Assembly: GCF_009707955.1 (NCBI RefSeq)
Contig: NZ_WMDQ01000004.1
Coordinates: 434,001 to 498,000, forward strand
Direction: 5' to 3'
Length of the DNA: 64,000 nucleotides
DNA from: Flavobacterium sp. LC2016-13
GTDB taxonomy: Bacteria > Bacteroidota > Bacteroidia > Flavobacteriales > Flavobacteriaceae
Below the pieces are notes generated by a model. That model worked only from the letters and a program-made list of their open reading frames with translations. It was not told the DNA's origin and made no database searches. The number at the start of each line of letters is the position of its first letter. Position 1 is the stretch's first letter. A program made the translations under genes and the position numbers. Positions 45,980 through 54,827 of this stretch are shown in pieces.

Positions 45980-46356
45980 GTAAGGATATTAAAAAGATAT
46001 ACCAGAGATTCTTTTATCTTAATACTGGTTCAAGTAAAGGGAATAGACCAACATTCGCATTTTCTTGTATTGAAGCATTTTTTGTGTTAGGAATTTGTGC
46101 TATTTTAAAGAAAATTTTATTTCCTTCTTTAAAAATTAATTTTCCTTTTTTCTTTTCATTTTTCACTATACTTTGTTTTACGATTGAATATTTCAATAAA
46201 AAAATGCACCGAAGACAAAACAATTTTTTTACTACAGAATGGAAAAGAGAAACAGCAAAAAATAAAATACTATATCGAATTTGTAATATTGTATTTGTAT
46301 TTTTTGTTTTTTCAATAATGATATATATTTTAGAATATTTGGATAACAGATCTTAA
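45976..46356 (+). CDS. Small membrane protein with GTG start
   Basis: 126 residues with two predicted membrane helices (about 35-58 and 105-123) separated by a basic segment (EYFNKKMHRRQNNFF). GTG is the only possible start that couples to the A2 gene (GTGA overlap). No family recognised. Starts four bases before the A2 stop, mirroring the coupling of 45147 to A1, but its sequence is unrelated to 45147. Confidence 0.6.
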   Translation: MSKDIKKIYQRFFYLNTGSSKGNRPTFAFSCIEAFFVLGICAILKKILFPSLKINFPFFFSFFTILCFTIEYFNKKMHRRQNNFFTTEWKRETAKNKILYRICNIVFVFFVFSIMIYILEYLDNRS

Positions 46357-46360
46357 TAAT

Positions 46361-46732
46361 ATGAATGTTAAAATCTTAATTCCTAAAGACAAATTTGATT
46401 TTGAAACAGTTGAAAAACTGAAAACTTATTCATTTGATGAAATAAAACCCATAATTCCAGATTTATTAGAATGGTTACAAGATGGAAATTGGCCAATTAG
46501 TAAACCAATTGCGGAACTTTTAGCTCCACACGTGGAAAAATTTTCACCTGAAATATTAAAAATTTTAATTGGGCAAGATGAAATGTGGAAATATTGGATT
46601 CTACTCAATTTTGGAAAAATTCTTAAGAACAAATTAGTTCTGCATGAAATCGACAGGATCGCAAAAAATCCTAATCAAAATGAAATAGATAATAATGTCT
46701 TTAAAATTGCCATCGAAATAATTAGTAAATAA
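46361..46732 (+). CDS. DUF5071 protein
   Basis: 123-residue helical protein; PIIPDLLEWLQDGNWPISKPIAELL and the following GQDEMWKYWILLNFG are the diagnostic segments of DUF5071, a HEAT-like family often found in clusters with immunity proteins of polymorphic toxins. Four bp after the GTG-started gene. Function is not established. Confidence 0.8.
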   Translation: MNVKILIPKDKFDFETVEKLKTYSFDEIKPIIPDLLEWLQDGNWPISKPIAELLAPHVEKFSPEILKILIGQDEMWKYWILLNFGKILKNKLVLHEIDRIAKNPNQNEIDNNVFKIAIEIISK

Positions 46733-46912
46733 TTTTAAAAAAAGTATTCTATTGAAAACAGCATTGTGAAAAATTAATTTCGATTTTACGTTTCAAATGA
46801 AATCCAGTTAACTCAAATAAAAATATTATTTTAGCTTGGCACAAATTCAATTATAGTTAAAATAGTTATTGAAAATTCGTGCCTTCATAACCAAAAACTA
46901 AAACCAAAAACC

Positions 46913-47362
46913 ATGAAAATTACGATTCCCCTGTCGGTATTATTCCTGTTACTTACTACTAATGTATTCAGCCAGACAATTGCTGATTTAAAATTGACAA
47001 AGAAAGAAATTCCCAAAACCTATTTCTTAACCGACGGTCATAACTGCGTTTCTAGTCAGGCCTGCAATTTTTACAATGATATTGCCACTTACAGCAACTT
47101 TGTTGGAACCGTAAAAAGCAAGCAAATACAAAGTTTCAACAGCAAAACTGATGCTGGAAGTATCATGTATTTTGAATTTGAAAACAGATTTAAAGGCGAT
47201 AGTTTTCTGCAAGGTTTGTTGTGGGGAAAAGACAAAGAACCAACAGACGCACATCCGGAAGAATATCTTGCAAAAGGAAAATTCCTGATCATCTGGAGTT
47301 TTCATCCTGACAGCGCCCTCAAAGAAAAATCAGAAGCCAAAATAGATGCGCTTTTGCAATAA
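46913..47362 (+). CDS. Secreted hypothetical protein
   Basis: 149 residues with a signal peptide (about 1-20, ending NVFSQ). The mature part has two Cys in NCVSSQAC that probably form a disulfide and a conserved-looking LLWGKDKEPTDAHPEEY. No family recognised. Separate from the run before it by 180 bp, and 47 bp ahead of another secreted protein. Confidence 0.65.
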   Translation: MKITIPLSVLFLLLTTNVFSQTIADLKLTKKEIPKTYFLTDGHNCVSSQACNFYNDIATYSNFVGTVKSKQIQSFNSKTDAGSIMYFEFENRFKGDSFLQGLLWGKDKEPTDAHPEEYLAKGKFLIIWSFHPDSALKEKSEAKIDALLQ

Positions 47363-47409
47363 TTAACAAAGTTAAAATTTAGGACTTCAAAACATTATCT
47401 CCATTTCTT

Positions 47410-48030
47410 ATGAAAAACCCTTTTCTGATAATTTTAATAACAACTGTTAGTTTCTATTCACAAACCAAAGTCGATTTACGAGATTTAACTTTTCAGGTTC
47501 CAAGTGAGTTTACTCAGATAAAAAAAGAAAACAGAGAATTAAAATATGATGCATTTTATGAAAATGGAAAAATTTTTATTGACTCCAGTATTGTTGAAGA
47601 ATCACCACTAATTGAATACCAATATTTTGAAAACCCCGGAGCAGGTGCAGAAAGATCTCAAAGCGTGCTAAAGATGCTAAATGAAATTACTGCCAAAGAC
47701 TACAAATGTGATACGTTAATAATTGATGCAAATAAAAATTATTCACTTGCCAGATATAATGTGTTCGGAAAAACGATATTTGAAGCAAAGAGTTTGGGAG
47801 AAAAAGGCTGGATAAATATTCAACTTTTTGATAATCCTAAAAATGACAAATCAAATTTTCAAAAAATGCTGTTCATTCTCGGAACCATAAAACATTCAGG
47901 ACCTTATGGCAAAGAATATAATGAACTGATGAATGAATCGGGAAATTCTTCAAAATGGGCAATCTTAGCATTCATTTTCTTTTTAGTCGTTCATTTTTTA
48001 AGAAAATTGAATAATAAAAATGCTGCTTAA
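47410..48030 (+). CDS. Secreted protein with C-terminal membrane anchor
   Basis: 206 residues: signal peptide (about 1-17), a beta-rich exported domain, and a single membrane helix near the C-terminus (about 182-198, WAILAFIFFLVVHFL) followed by a basic tail. That places the domain outside the cytoplasmic membrane. No family recognised. Shares operon position with the gene at 46913. Confidence 0.65.
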   Translation: MKNPFLIILITTVSFYSQTKVDLRDLTFQVPSEFTQIKKENRELKYDAFYENGKIFIDSSIVEESPLIEYQYFENPGAGAERSQSVLKMLNEITAKDYKCDTLIIDANKNYSLARYNVFGKTIFEAKSLGEKGWINIQLFDNPKNDKSNFQKMLFILGTIKHSGPYGKEYNELMNESGNSSKWAILAFIFFLVVHFLRKLNNKNAA

Positions 48031-48138
48031 ACCTGTTCTGTGGAGTTGGTTTTAAAAATATGATTATAAATTCTCTATCGTAAATACTTATAAAATAAAT
48101 CATTAAGTTTACTTTGAAGTATTTAAAAAATCTAAATA

Positions 48139-49299
48139 ATGAAACGACAACATTCAATTGATATAGTTCGCGGAATTGTCATGATTATTATGGCTTTAGA
48201 CCACGTTCGCGATTTAATGCATATAGATTCCATTACACAAAGTCCAACCGATTTATCGACGACAACTCCTTTCTTGTTTTTTACGCGTTGGATTACTCAT
48301 TTGTGTGCGCCTACTTTTGTTTTTCTGGCAGGAACTTCGGTTTATCTTTCATTAAAAAGCAAAAACAATTTTACAAAAACGAGACAGCATTTAATCAAAA
48401 GAGGCTTGTGGTTATTATTACTCGAATTTACGGTTGTCAATTTTGGGTTATTTTTTGATATTGGTTTTCACACGCTTTTATTTCAGGTGATAGCCGCAAT
48501 AGGTTTCGGATTTATTCTTTTAGGATTATTGTTGAAAATTCCAGCGAAACAATTAGGAATCATTGGTTTGATTATTATTTTTTGCCATAACCTTTTGCCA
48601 CTTATTCCGTTTTCGGAAGGCTCGATTTTAAAAGCCGTTTTAGCGCCATTTTTTAGTCCTGCAGTAATTCCGTTTGGCGGTCGCGCATTTATTATGGGCT
48701 ATCCTCCTATTCCGTGGTTAGGCATTATGCTAACCGGATTTGGTTTTGCACGCTATTTTGAAATGGCTTACGAACAACGAAAAAAACTTTTTATAAAACT
48801 TGGTTTTGGTTCCTTAGCTTTATTTGTAATTCTTCGGTTTATAAATATTTACGGCGATCCGGCTCTTTGGACGGTTCAAAAAGATACTGCTTTTACATTT
48901 TTATCTTTTATGAATGTTACTAAATATCCGCCTTCGCTTTTGTATTGTTTACCAACATTAGGCATTATGCTTTTATTACTTGCCTTTGCGGAGCAATTTA
49001 ATAACGGAATTAAAAAAGTGACTATGGTTTACGGAAAAGTGCCTTTGTTTTACTTTATTCTTCATTTTTATGTGATTCATATTCTAACACTCGCCATGCT
49101 GTTTTTACAAGGTTTTAATTGGTCGCAATTAGAATTTGCAACGGGAACTTTTGGCAGACCAAAAGGCCTGGAAAGCGGTTTACCTCTTTGGACAATTTAT
49201 TTAATCTGGATTGCTGTTGTCGCTTCACTTTATAAACTCTGCATTTGGTATGAAGCTTATAAAGCAAAAAATAAACATTGGTGGTTGCGGTATATTTAA
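48139..49299 (+). CDS. DUF1624 / heparan-alpha-glucosaminide N-acetyltransferase-like membrane protein
   Basis: 386-residue multipass membrane protein. The opening RQHSIDIVRGIVMIIMALDHVRD is the diagnostic catalytic-domain start of the DUF1624 acetyltransferase family (conserved Asp and His), and LCAPTFVFLAGTSVYLSL and FILHFYVIH fit the same family. About ten helices. Members acetylate sugars or other glycans with acetyl-CoA across the membrane. No sugar genes are adjacent, so the target is unknown. Confidence 0.88.
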   Translation: MKRQHSIDIVRGIVMIIMALDHVRDLMHIDSITQSPTDLSTTTPFLFFTRWITHLCAPTFVFLAGTSVYLSLKSKNNFTKTRQHLIKRGLWLLLLEFTVVNFGLFFDIGFHTLLFQVIAAIGFGFILLGLLLKIPAKQLGIIGLIIIFCHNLLPLIPFSEGSILKAVLAPFFSPAVIPFGGRAFIMGYPPIPWLGIMLTGFGFARYFEMAYEQRKKLFIKLGFGSLALFVILRFINIYGDPALWTVQKDTAFTFLSFMNVTKYPPSLLYCLPTLGIMLLLLAFAEQFNNGIKKVTMVYGKVPLFYFILHFYVIHILTLAMLFLQGFNWSQLEFATGTFGRPKGLESGLPLWTIYLIWIAVVASLYKLCIWYEAYKAKNKHWWLRYI

Positions 49300-49596
49300 T
49301 TTCTTATGAAAAAGTAAATTTCTAGTCTAGCCCCGATGGAAACGGTATCATTTTGTGGCAGGGTTTGCCACAAAATATTTAGTGTACAGCGGGACAAATG
49401 GTAATTATGAAACCGAAAATTTGTGCTCCTGAAATTTAAAAACCTGACTATTAAAAACTTAACAATCTATTCTTTAAAATTAACAAATGCATTAATTTAA
49501 TACGTATTTTTTGAATATTTTTAACAAAAATTAAAAGCTAAAGACTCATCTCAAAACTTTATCTTTCAAGAAATCACTTAAAAATTAAACTTATAA
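49300..49596. other. 297-bp gap with a structured repeat copy
   Basis: Contains repeat copy 3 (49326-49440) then AT-rich sequence before the next gene. The next gene starts at 49597. Confidence 0.6.
49326..49440 (+). repeat. Dispersed TAGCCCCGAT repeat, copy 3
   Basis: TAGCCCCGATGGAAACGGTAT (49328 on), a perfect 11-bp hairpin ATTTTGTGGCA (49350-49360) / TGCCACAAAAT (49366-49376), AGCGGGACAAA, and a 3' end TGCTCCTGAAATTTAAA. The first block and 3' end match copy 4 almost exactly. Confidence 0.85.
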
Positions 49597-50217
49597 ATGG
49601 AAAATTTTAAAGAAATCAATTTAGACGATGCTATTCAATTAATAAATGAAAACAAATCTGTACTTATAGAAGAAATTGTTGATGAATTAAATGCTTTTTA
49701 TGAAGTAGCGGGTAAAATTATTTTGTATTCAGGTGAAACTAATTTAGAGAATCTAATCGTTGGAAATGATATTGTTATTATAAACGGTAATCTTAATGTT
49801 GCTAACGTAATTGAAGATTGCGATAAAGTCGATTCTTCATTGCTTATTGTTTTAGGAAATGCCAATTGCAAAAATTTAATTACGTTATCGAGCATGTATT
49901 TTACAGGAGATTTAAATGTCGAAAATGTAATATTAGGAGATTCCCTTTGTGATTATGTTTTAAATGTTGGCGGAAATATAACAACAAAAACAATATTAGA
50001 TTATGGGCATTGCATTATTGCAGAAAAAGTAATTACTGTGACAGATGTTTTTTCATTTAATTCTATTGAAGATGAAAACGGAGCTATCGAACAAAATATG
50101 GAACGAGACGAACTAGTTGATGAAATTACAGAGATTGATGATGATGAGAAACTAGAAAGCCTATCTAAAACAATTGATTATATAAAAGCTGGTGGCGAAA
50201 TATTTAAGAAATCCTGA
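49597..50217 (+). CDS. Beta-solenoid-like hypothetical protein
   Basis: 206 residues. From about 40 to 150 it has a series of short beta strands joined by asparagine- and glycine-containing turns (LENLIVGNDIVIINGNLNVANV, NCKNLITLSSMYFTGDLNVENV, VLNVGGNITTKTIL), like a right-handed beta helix or bactofilin-type coil. Flanks are acidic helices. No signal peptide, so cytoplasmic. No family recognised with certainty. Related coiled proteins occur as immunity proteins of toxin systems, but I cannot confirm it here. Confidence 0.65.
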   Translation: MENFKEINLDDAIQLINENKSVLIEEIVDELNAFYEVAGKIILYSGETNLENLIVGNDIVIINGNLNVANVIEDCDKVDSSLLIVLGNANCKNLITLSSMYFTGDLNVENVILGDSLCDYVLNVGGNITTKTILDYGHCIIAEKVITVTDVFSFNSIEDENGAIEQNMERDELVDEITEIDDDEKLESLSKTIDYIKAGGEIFKKS

Positions 50218-50272
50218 AAATCCGGTAAAAAATAGTTTTAATTTTTAAAAATGAACCTTCCATTTTCAACAC

Positions 50273-50602
50273 ATGCAAAATATCAGTAAATCAAATTTGA
50301 ATTCACATCAATCATTTCGATATGCTATAATTAGCCTAATATTGTTTTTTACAACCTTACTAATATCCGTGGTAACAATATTAACTCATTTTTCCAGCAA
50401 CATACTTTCTTTAATTTTGGGATTTACGGTACTTGTAATCGTTTTTTTATCTATCGTTGGTTTTATAGATGCCTTAAAAGGATTTAAGGAACCAAAATCT
50501 ACAAAAAAGACAATTGGGTTTATCGTAAATTCAGTTTTTTTGATTCTATTCTTAGCCATGATGGTAAACAATATTCTCGATATGTATAAGGCTGTAAATT
50601 AA
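50273..50602 (+). CDS. Small membrane protein (DUF4190-like)
   Basis: 109 residues with three predicted membrane helices (about 16-38, 44-64, 83-102) and a basic loop (KGFKEPKSTKK). It resembles the small DUF4190 type but the match is not certain. Starts 55 bp after the solenoid-like gene and 60 bp before the TPR gene. Confidence 0.6.
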   Translation: MQNISKSNLNSHQSFRYAIISLILFFTTLLISVVTILTHFSSNILSLILGFTVLVIVFLSIVGFIDALKGFKEPKSTKKTIGFIVNSVFLILFLAMMVNNILDMYKAVN

Positions 50603-50664
50603 TAGTAGCTGAAAAATTCATCAGGTTCTTGCGACAGAAAACTTCCCCCAACAAAACCAAATAA

Positions 50665-51612
50665 ATGAAAAAACTTATTTCTATTCTAATACTGCTTCTT
50701 TTTAACTGTCATTTTTTAAATGCTCAAAAAATAACAAAAAAAGAGACAATTGTAAAAAGTACAAGTCCATTAGAAATAAACCCCTCGATAGACTATGATA
50801 TTACTTCAGCTCTTGATAGTACCAACGTCTCACGAGAAACTTTTGAAATTTTAAAAAAAATAGCGCCTTTAATTGAAGAAGAGAAAAACAGGGAAGTGTT
50901 AGATTTATTAAATTCAATTGATGAAAAAGATTTTAACAAAAATGAGTTGTTATTATTTAAGGGTATCCTTGAATTAAAATTAGAAGATTTAGTAAATGCA
51001 TCTAATTCCTTTTCCAAATATATTCCGCAAACTTCAAGCGATTCCATCAAAAGTTCTGTCTATCATATCTTAGGGATAATCGATATGAAAAGAGATTTAC
51101 AAATAAGCAGTTATCATAACTTCGAAAGAGCATACGAATTAGATAATAAAAACATTTCTGCACTTCTCATTTTAGGAACGCTAAATTTTAAAAAAAATGA
51201 TTTCGAAAAAGCCCTGTTCTATTACGAAAAAATAGTTAAAATAAATCCTAATTTTAATAATGTCTGGAATAATATTGGATTTTTATATCTGCAAAAAGAA
51301 AATTATGTAGAAGCAAAAAAAATCTTTAGCAAAATAATTAAAGATGAACCTGATGCTCCTCTTCCCTACAACAATCGAAGTTATTCTAACCTAAAATTAG
51401 GATTCACAAAACAAGCTATGGCAGATGTCAATAAATCACTAAAACTTTTTCCTGAAAACTCTTATGCCTATAGAAACAGAGCCTTAATTTATTTAAATTT
51501 AAAAGAGGCTGAAAAAGCGTGCACTGATATTGAAATGGCTTTTAAACTGGGTTACAAGGAAAAATATGGTACAGATTTGGATTTAATCCAATCTCAGAAT
51601 TGCAAAAAATAA
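50665..51612 (+). CDS. Secreted tetratricopeptide-repeat protein
   Basis: 315 residues with a signal peptide (1-20, ending FLNAQ). TPR units run from about 95 to 300, seen as helix pairs with alternating small residues: YHNFERAYELDNKNISALLI, YYEKIVKINPNFNNVWNNIG, AKKIFSKIIKDEPDAPLPYN, AMADVNKSLKLFPENSYAYR and ACTDIEMAFKLGY. It is likely a periplasmic scaffold for protein assembly. No partner can be named. Precedes a small lipoprotein gene by 36 bp. Confidence 0.85.
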   Translation: MKKLISILILLLFNCHFLNAQKITKKETIVKSTSPLEINPSIDYDITSALDSTNVSRETFEILKKIAPLIEEEKNREVLDLLNSIDEKDFNKNELLLFKGILELKLEDLVNASNSFSKYIPQTSSDSIKSSVYHILGIIDMKRDLQISSYHNFERAYELDNKNISALLILGTLNFKKNDFEKALFYYEKIVKINPNFNNVWNNIGFLYLQKENYVEAKKIFSKIIKDEPDAPLPYNNRSYSNLKLGFTKQAMADVNKSLKLFPENSYAYRNRALIYLNLKEAEKACTDIEMAFKLGYKEKYGTDLDLIQSQNCKK

Positions 51613-51648
51613 TTATATTTATCTGGTTAAATGTCAATTACAAAAAAC

Positions 51649-52194
51649 ATGAAACATTTCTTAATTCTATTATGTATTCTTTTAACGGGTTGTCAAAACT
51701 CAAATGAAATTAAAGAAATTGAAATACTTACTTATTTTACTAATGCCCGAAATTTTATAATTTATTCCAACACAACCAAAAATGGTTTTACCCAAACGCT
51801 ATTCAAATCTCAAACATCCGACTTTGTAGATAATTATCAAACCAGAATAAATAAAAGATTAATGGATTCAATTGTGGTTATCTGTAAAAATAAAACGAAT
51901 ACTGATTTTGTTTTTAAAACATCTAAAAGAATTTGGTATTGTGGATTTTGGCACAAAGTTCAGATTACTTATGAAAATGGAAAAAAATTAAATTTTGCAT
52001 ATCCATATTCAAACAATGAAAACAAACAATTTATTCCGTTCCAATTATTATCAGAACAAATTAAGAAAGACTCCCTGCATGCAACTCGTTTAAATATTGG
52101 CCAATTGGGTTCTCTTTATTTAAAACAAGAAGATTTTTCTAATGCTATTTTTAAAGAGGATTCTCTTTTTAACTGGAAAAAAAAACACGAATAG
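51649..52194 (+). CDS. Hypothetical lipoprotein
   Basis: 181 residues when started at 51649, which gives a proper lipoprotein signal MKHFLILLCILLTGC (Cys 15); an upstream ATG at 51631 would add six residues. The rest is beta-rich with no family recognised. WYCGFWHKVQITYENGKK is the most recognisable segment. Neighbours are a TPR and a DinB-like gene. Confidence 0.65.
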   Translation: MKHFLILLCILLTGCQNSNEIKEIEILTYFTNARNFIIYSNTTKNGFTQTLFKSQTSDFVDNYQTRINKRLMDSIVVICKNKTNTDFVFKTSKRIWYCGFWHKVQITYENGKKLNFAYPYSNNENKQFIPFQLLSEQIKKDSLHATRLNIGQLGSLYLKQEDFSNAIFKEDSLFNWKKKHE

Positions 52195-52279
52195 AAGCTA
52201 ATCTACTTTACATATTTTTAGACGGAAAGATTAAATTTAGAATCTAGGAACCTCATTAAAAATCAATACTTTATTACTT

Positions 52280-52744
52280 ATGAAAACTACAGAAATAGCG
52301 ATTCGTTTTAAAGAAATTATTTTAAACGGAACCTGGGTTGCCAACACTAATTACAAAGATCAGCTAGATAATTTAGATTGGAAAATTGCTGTTACTCCAA
52401 TAAAAAACTTAAACACAATTTCGGTTTTGGCGCAGCATATTCATTATTATATAAATGGACTAAATATTGTTTTTAAAGGTGGAAACCTGGATATTAAAGA
52501 CAAATTTAGTTTTGATTTTCCGCTGATTAATTCGCAGGAAAAATGGAAAGATTTTCTAACGAAATTCTGGAATGACAGCGAAGAATTTGCTTTCTTGATT
52601 GAACAAATGCCCGATGAAAAACTGAATCAGGCTTTTGTAGATGAAAAATACGGAACTTATAATAGAAACATTGAAGCTATGATTGAACATAGTTATTATC
52701 ATTTAGGTCAAATTGTATTAATTAAAAAATTGCTAACAGATTAA
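52280..52744 (+). CDS. DinB-like four-helix protein
   Basis: 154 residues. The His candidates sit in LAQHIHYYINGLN and EHSYYHLGQIVLIKKLL, in the positions used for metal binding by the DinB/YfiT superfamily. No signal peptide. Distinct from the DinB-like protein at 22543. Sits between two lipoprotein genes. Reaction unknown. Confidence 0.8.
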   Translation: MKTTEIAIRFKEIILNGTWVANTNYKDQLDNLDWKIAVTPIKNLNTISVLAQHIHYYINGLNIVFKGGNLDIKDKFSFDFPLINSQEKWKDFLTKFWNDSEEFAFLIEQMPDEKLNQAFVDEKYGTYNRNIEAMIEHSYYHLGQIVLIKKLLTD

Positions 52745-52762
52745 AAACAAAATTATATCAAA

Positions 52763-53251
52763 ATGAAGATAAAATTACTCGCCCTTTTATGCATGCTTTT
52801 TTTGATAAGCTGTAAGGATTCAAACAAGATTGAAAGAGAAGATCAACCGACAATTTATGATGTAGCAAGCGGCGATCAGGAAATGAACGCGGCGATTGAA
52901 AAAGCCACTGAAACACTGGATGAGTTTAATGCTGCTTTGTCAAATCCTGAAATTGAAGATCCGGCTTTAAAAGTTCAATTTCAAAACGCAACTGATGTTG
53001 AGCACATGTGGATAGGCGAAATTGAGTATAACGATGGTAAATACTCCGGAATTTTGACCAATGAACCGGAATACATTACAGAATACAAAATGGGCGATAA
53101 AATAGATATTGACAATTCTAAAATAAGTGACTGGATGTATCTTAAAAACGGAAAATTATTTGGAGGTTTTACTATAAAAGTATTGCGAAACAGAATGAAT
53201 GAGGAAGAGCGAAAACAATTTGATGAAGAAAGCGGCATGCAAATCGATTAA
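52763..53251 (+). CDS. DUF2314 (YegJ-like) lipoprotein
   Basis: 162 residues, lipoprotein signal with LISC at residues 14-17. The DUF2314 domain covers about 60-155: VEHMWIGEIEYNDGKYSG, EPEYITEYKMGDKIDIDN and SDWMYLKNGKLFGGFT are conserved features. DUF2314 proteins are often found beside ankyrin or immunity-type proteins; function unknown. Confidence 0.88.
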   Translation: MKIKLLALLCMLFLISCKDSNKIEREDQPTIYDVASGDQEMNAAIEKATETLDEFNAALSNPEIEDPALKVQFQNATDVEHMWIGEIEYNDGKYSGILTNEPEYITEYKMGDKIDIDNSKISDWMYLKNGKLFGGFTIKVLRNRMNEEERKQFDEESGMQID

Positions 53252-53321
53252 ATTTTATCGCCAAAAGACATTTAAAAATTTTGAAAATACTTTCCTTATA
53301 ACAACTGATTAATCTGCAAAA

Positions 53322-54059
53322 ATGAAACATCTTATTTTATCTCTTTTAGTCCTGATTTTATTTTCTTGTAAAAAGAACGAAGAAAAATCAGCATCTAAAA
53401 TGTTAAATAAAAAAGCACAAGACACCTTAAAAACTGAAACAGAAAACGATGATTTTGAAAAACAGGACACTTTAAAGATTAATTATCTTGAACATAAAAA
53501 CTTATTAGACATTCTTACTATTTTACCGGATAGCACTATGGAAAGCTGGGAATGGGAAAAATTGGAAAGGGTTGAATATGTCAAAAAAATACAAAAAAAC
53601 AACTATGCAATGCCGCCTCGTGATCGTTATTCTACAATTTCTCTTATACAACCAAATACGCTTCAAATTGGAGTTGTTGACGGAAGTTGGATTTTATCAA
53701 TTTATAAAATAAAACCAAATAATTATATTGTAATTACAGATGATAAAGTTGGCGATGGAAATGAGTTTATGGCATTTGAATACCTCAATGGAGAATTAAC
53801 ATACATACCCTTCAAAGATATATTCGATCATTTTTTGACGACATTAATGATTGATGAAAATGACGAAAAATGTATGGAATTTTTTAAAGATAATTACATT
53901 GGTTTTGAATATGAATTTATTGGAACAAAAAAATTACATATTACAAATTTCTCACTTGAAGAATCTAAAAGCTGTTTTAAAGGAAATACTTTGAATTATG
54001 AATTTAATCCGGAGGCTAAAAAATTTAATTTAATAAATATCGAATATCTAAAACGATAA
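53322..54059 (+). CDS. Hypothetical lipoprotein
   Basis: 245 residues, lipoprotein signal ending LILFSC (Cys 16) and a charged, low-complexity linker to about 45, then a domain with ESWEWEKLERVEYVKKI and SCFKGNTLNYEFNPEAKKF. No family recognised. Ends in a clean terminator at 54072-54112. Confidence 0.65.
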   Translation: MKHLILSLLVLILFSCKKNEEKSASKMLNKKAQDTLKTETENDDFEKQDTLKINYLEHKNLLDILTILPDSTMESWEWEKLERVEYVKKIQKNNYAMPPRDRYSTISLIQPNTLQIGVVDGSWILSIYKIKPNNYIVITDDKVGDGNEFMAFEYLNGELTYIPFKDIFDHFLTTLMIDENDEKCMEFFKDNYIGFEYEFIGTKKLHITNFSLEESKSCFKGNTLNYEFNPEAKKFNLINIEYLKR

Positions 54060-54071
54060 TCATTCAATTAT

Positions 54072-54112
54072 AAATCCATTGTATAAGAGATACTTAACAA
54101 TGGATTTTTTTT
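54072..54112 (+). terminator. Terminator after lipoprotein gene
   Basis: AAATCCATTGT (54072-54082) pairs with ACAATGGATTT (54097-54107), followed by T. Confidence 0.9.
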
Positions 54113-54165
54113 AATTAAAGTCAGAAAAATCACTATATTTATTTTTGAATTTTAATCTCCAAAAA

Positions 54166-54531
54166 ATGAAAAAATTAATTTTAGTATTCGCATTTTTAAT
54201 TGGTTTATCTGTAAACGCACAAACTTCTAAAGAACTTCTGGGAAAATGGCAATTGGTGAAATGGACAAAAAAAGGAAAGGAAAAAAGTATTTCTGATTAT
54301 TTTAAAACAGATCAGGTTTTTCAGGTTTTTAAAGAAAATGGCGATTTTGATAGTCTTATAGGAACTGAATCGCACAAGGCAAAATGGAAATTATCTGATG
54401 ACAATTCTGAACTTACTATTGTTTCTATTTTATTGCCAATTAAATTTAAAATCGATTATTTTGACAGTGAAAAACGTGTTATTACTTCACCCGAAGTAGG
54501 AACATTTGAGTATAAAAAAATTGCAGAGTAA
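54166..54531 (+). CDS. Secreted lipocalin-like protein
   Basis: 121 residues from ATG 54166, which gives a normal signal peptide MKKLILVFAFLIGLSVNAQ; an upstream ATG at 54145 would add seven residues before it. The mature part has the lipocalin-like opening ELLGKWQLVKWTKKGKE and FKENGDFDSLIG, and ends in antiparallel strands. Proteins like this ('lipocalin family' in Bacteroidota) are small periplasmic ligand-binding barrels; ligand unknown. Confidence 0.75.
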   Translation: MKKLILVFAFLIGLSVNAQTSKELLGKWQLVKWTKKGKEKSISDYFKTDQVFQVFKENGDFDSLIGTESHKAKWKLSDDNSELTIVSILLPIKFKIDYFDSEKRVITSPEVGTFEYKKIAE

Positions 54532-54827
54532 TTAAAATTACTCTTTTTTGTTATTTTCAGGGATGGCAATCGAATAAACTACTTCTATAATGATTTCCAA
54601 GGTTAATTTTTAACTAATTTTCTAATAAAAACTAAACTTCTACTCTAGCCCCGATAGAACCGGTATCCTTTTTCTTGCTTCTTTAGCAAGGAAAAGATAT
54701 AGGTGAAAGCGGGACAAAAGGTTATTATGGAAACGAAAATTATTGCTCCTGAAATTTAAAATCACAACTTTCTCTGAATTCGTCTAAAACCGATATATTT
54801 ACATCTTCAAAATCAATTGGTCTTAGA
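54532..54827. other. 296-bp gap with a structured repeat copy
   Basis: Contains repeat copy 4 (54644-54760); the rest is AT-rich and otherwise unremarkable. Confidence 0.6.
54644..54760 (+). repeat. Dispersed TAGCCCCGAT repeat, copy 4
   Basis: TAGCCCCGATAGAACCGGTATC (54646 on), hairpin CTTTTTCTTGCT (54668-54679) / AGCAAGGAAAAG (54685-54696, one G-U), AAAGCGGGACAAAAGG and the end TGCTCCTGAAATTTAAA. The stem sequence differs from copy 3 while still pairing. Confidence 0.85.

Noticed and set aside
45147..46356. New bacterial defence system
   Set aside because: No nuclease, helicase, NTPase, TIR or reverse-transcriptase domain could be found in the accessory run, so I do not claim a defence role.
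48139..49299. Polysaccharide biosynthesis cluster around DUF1624 gene
   Set aside because: No glycosyltransferase or flippase genes flank it.
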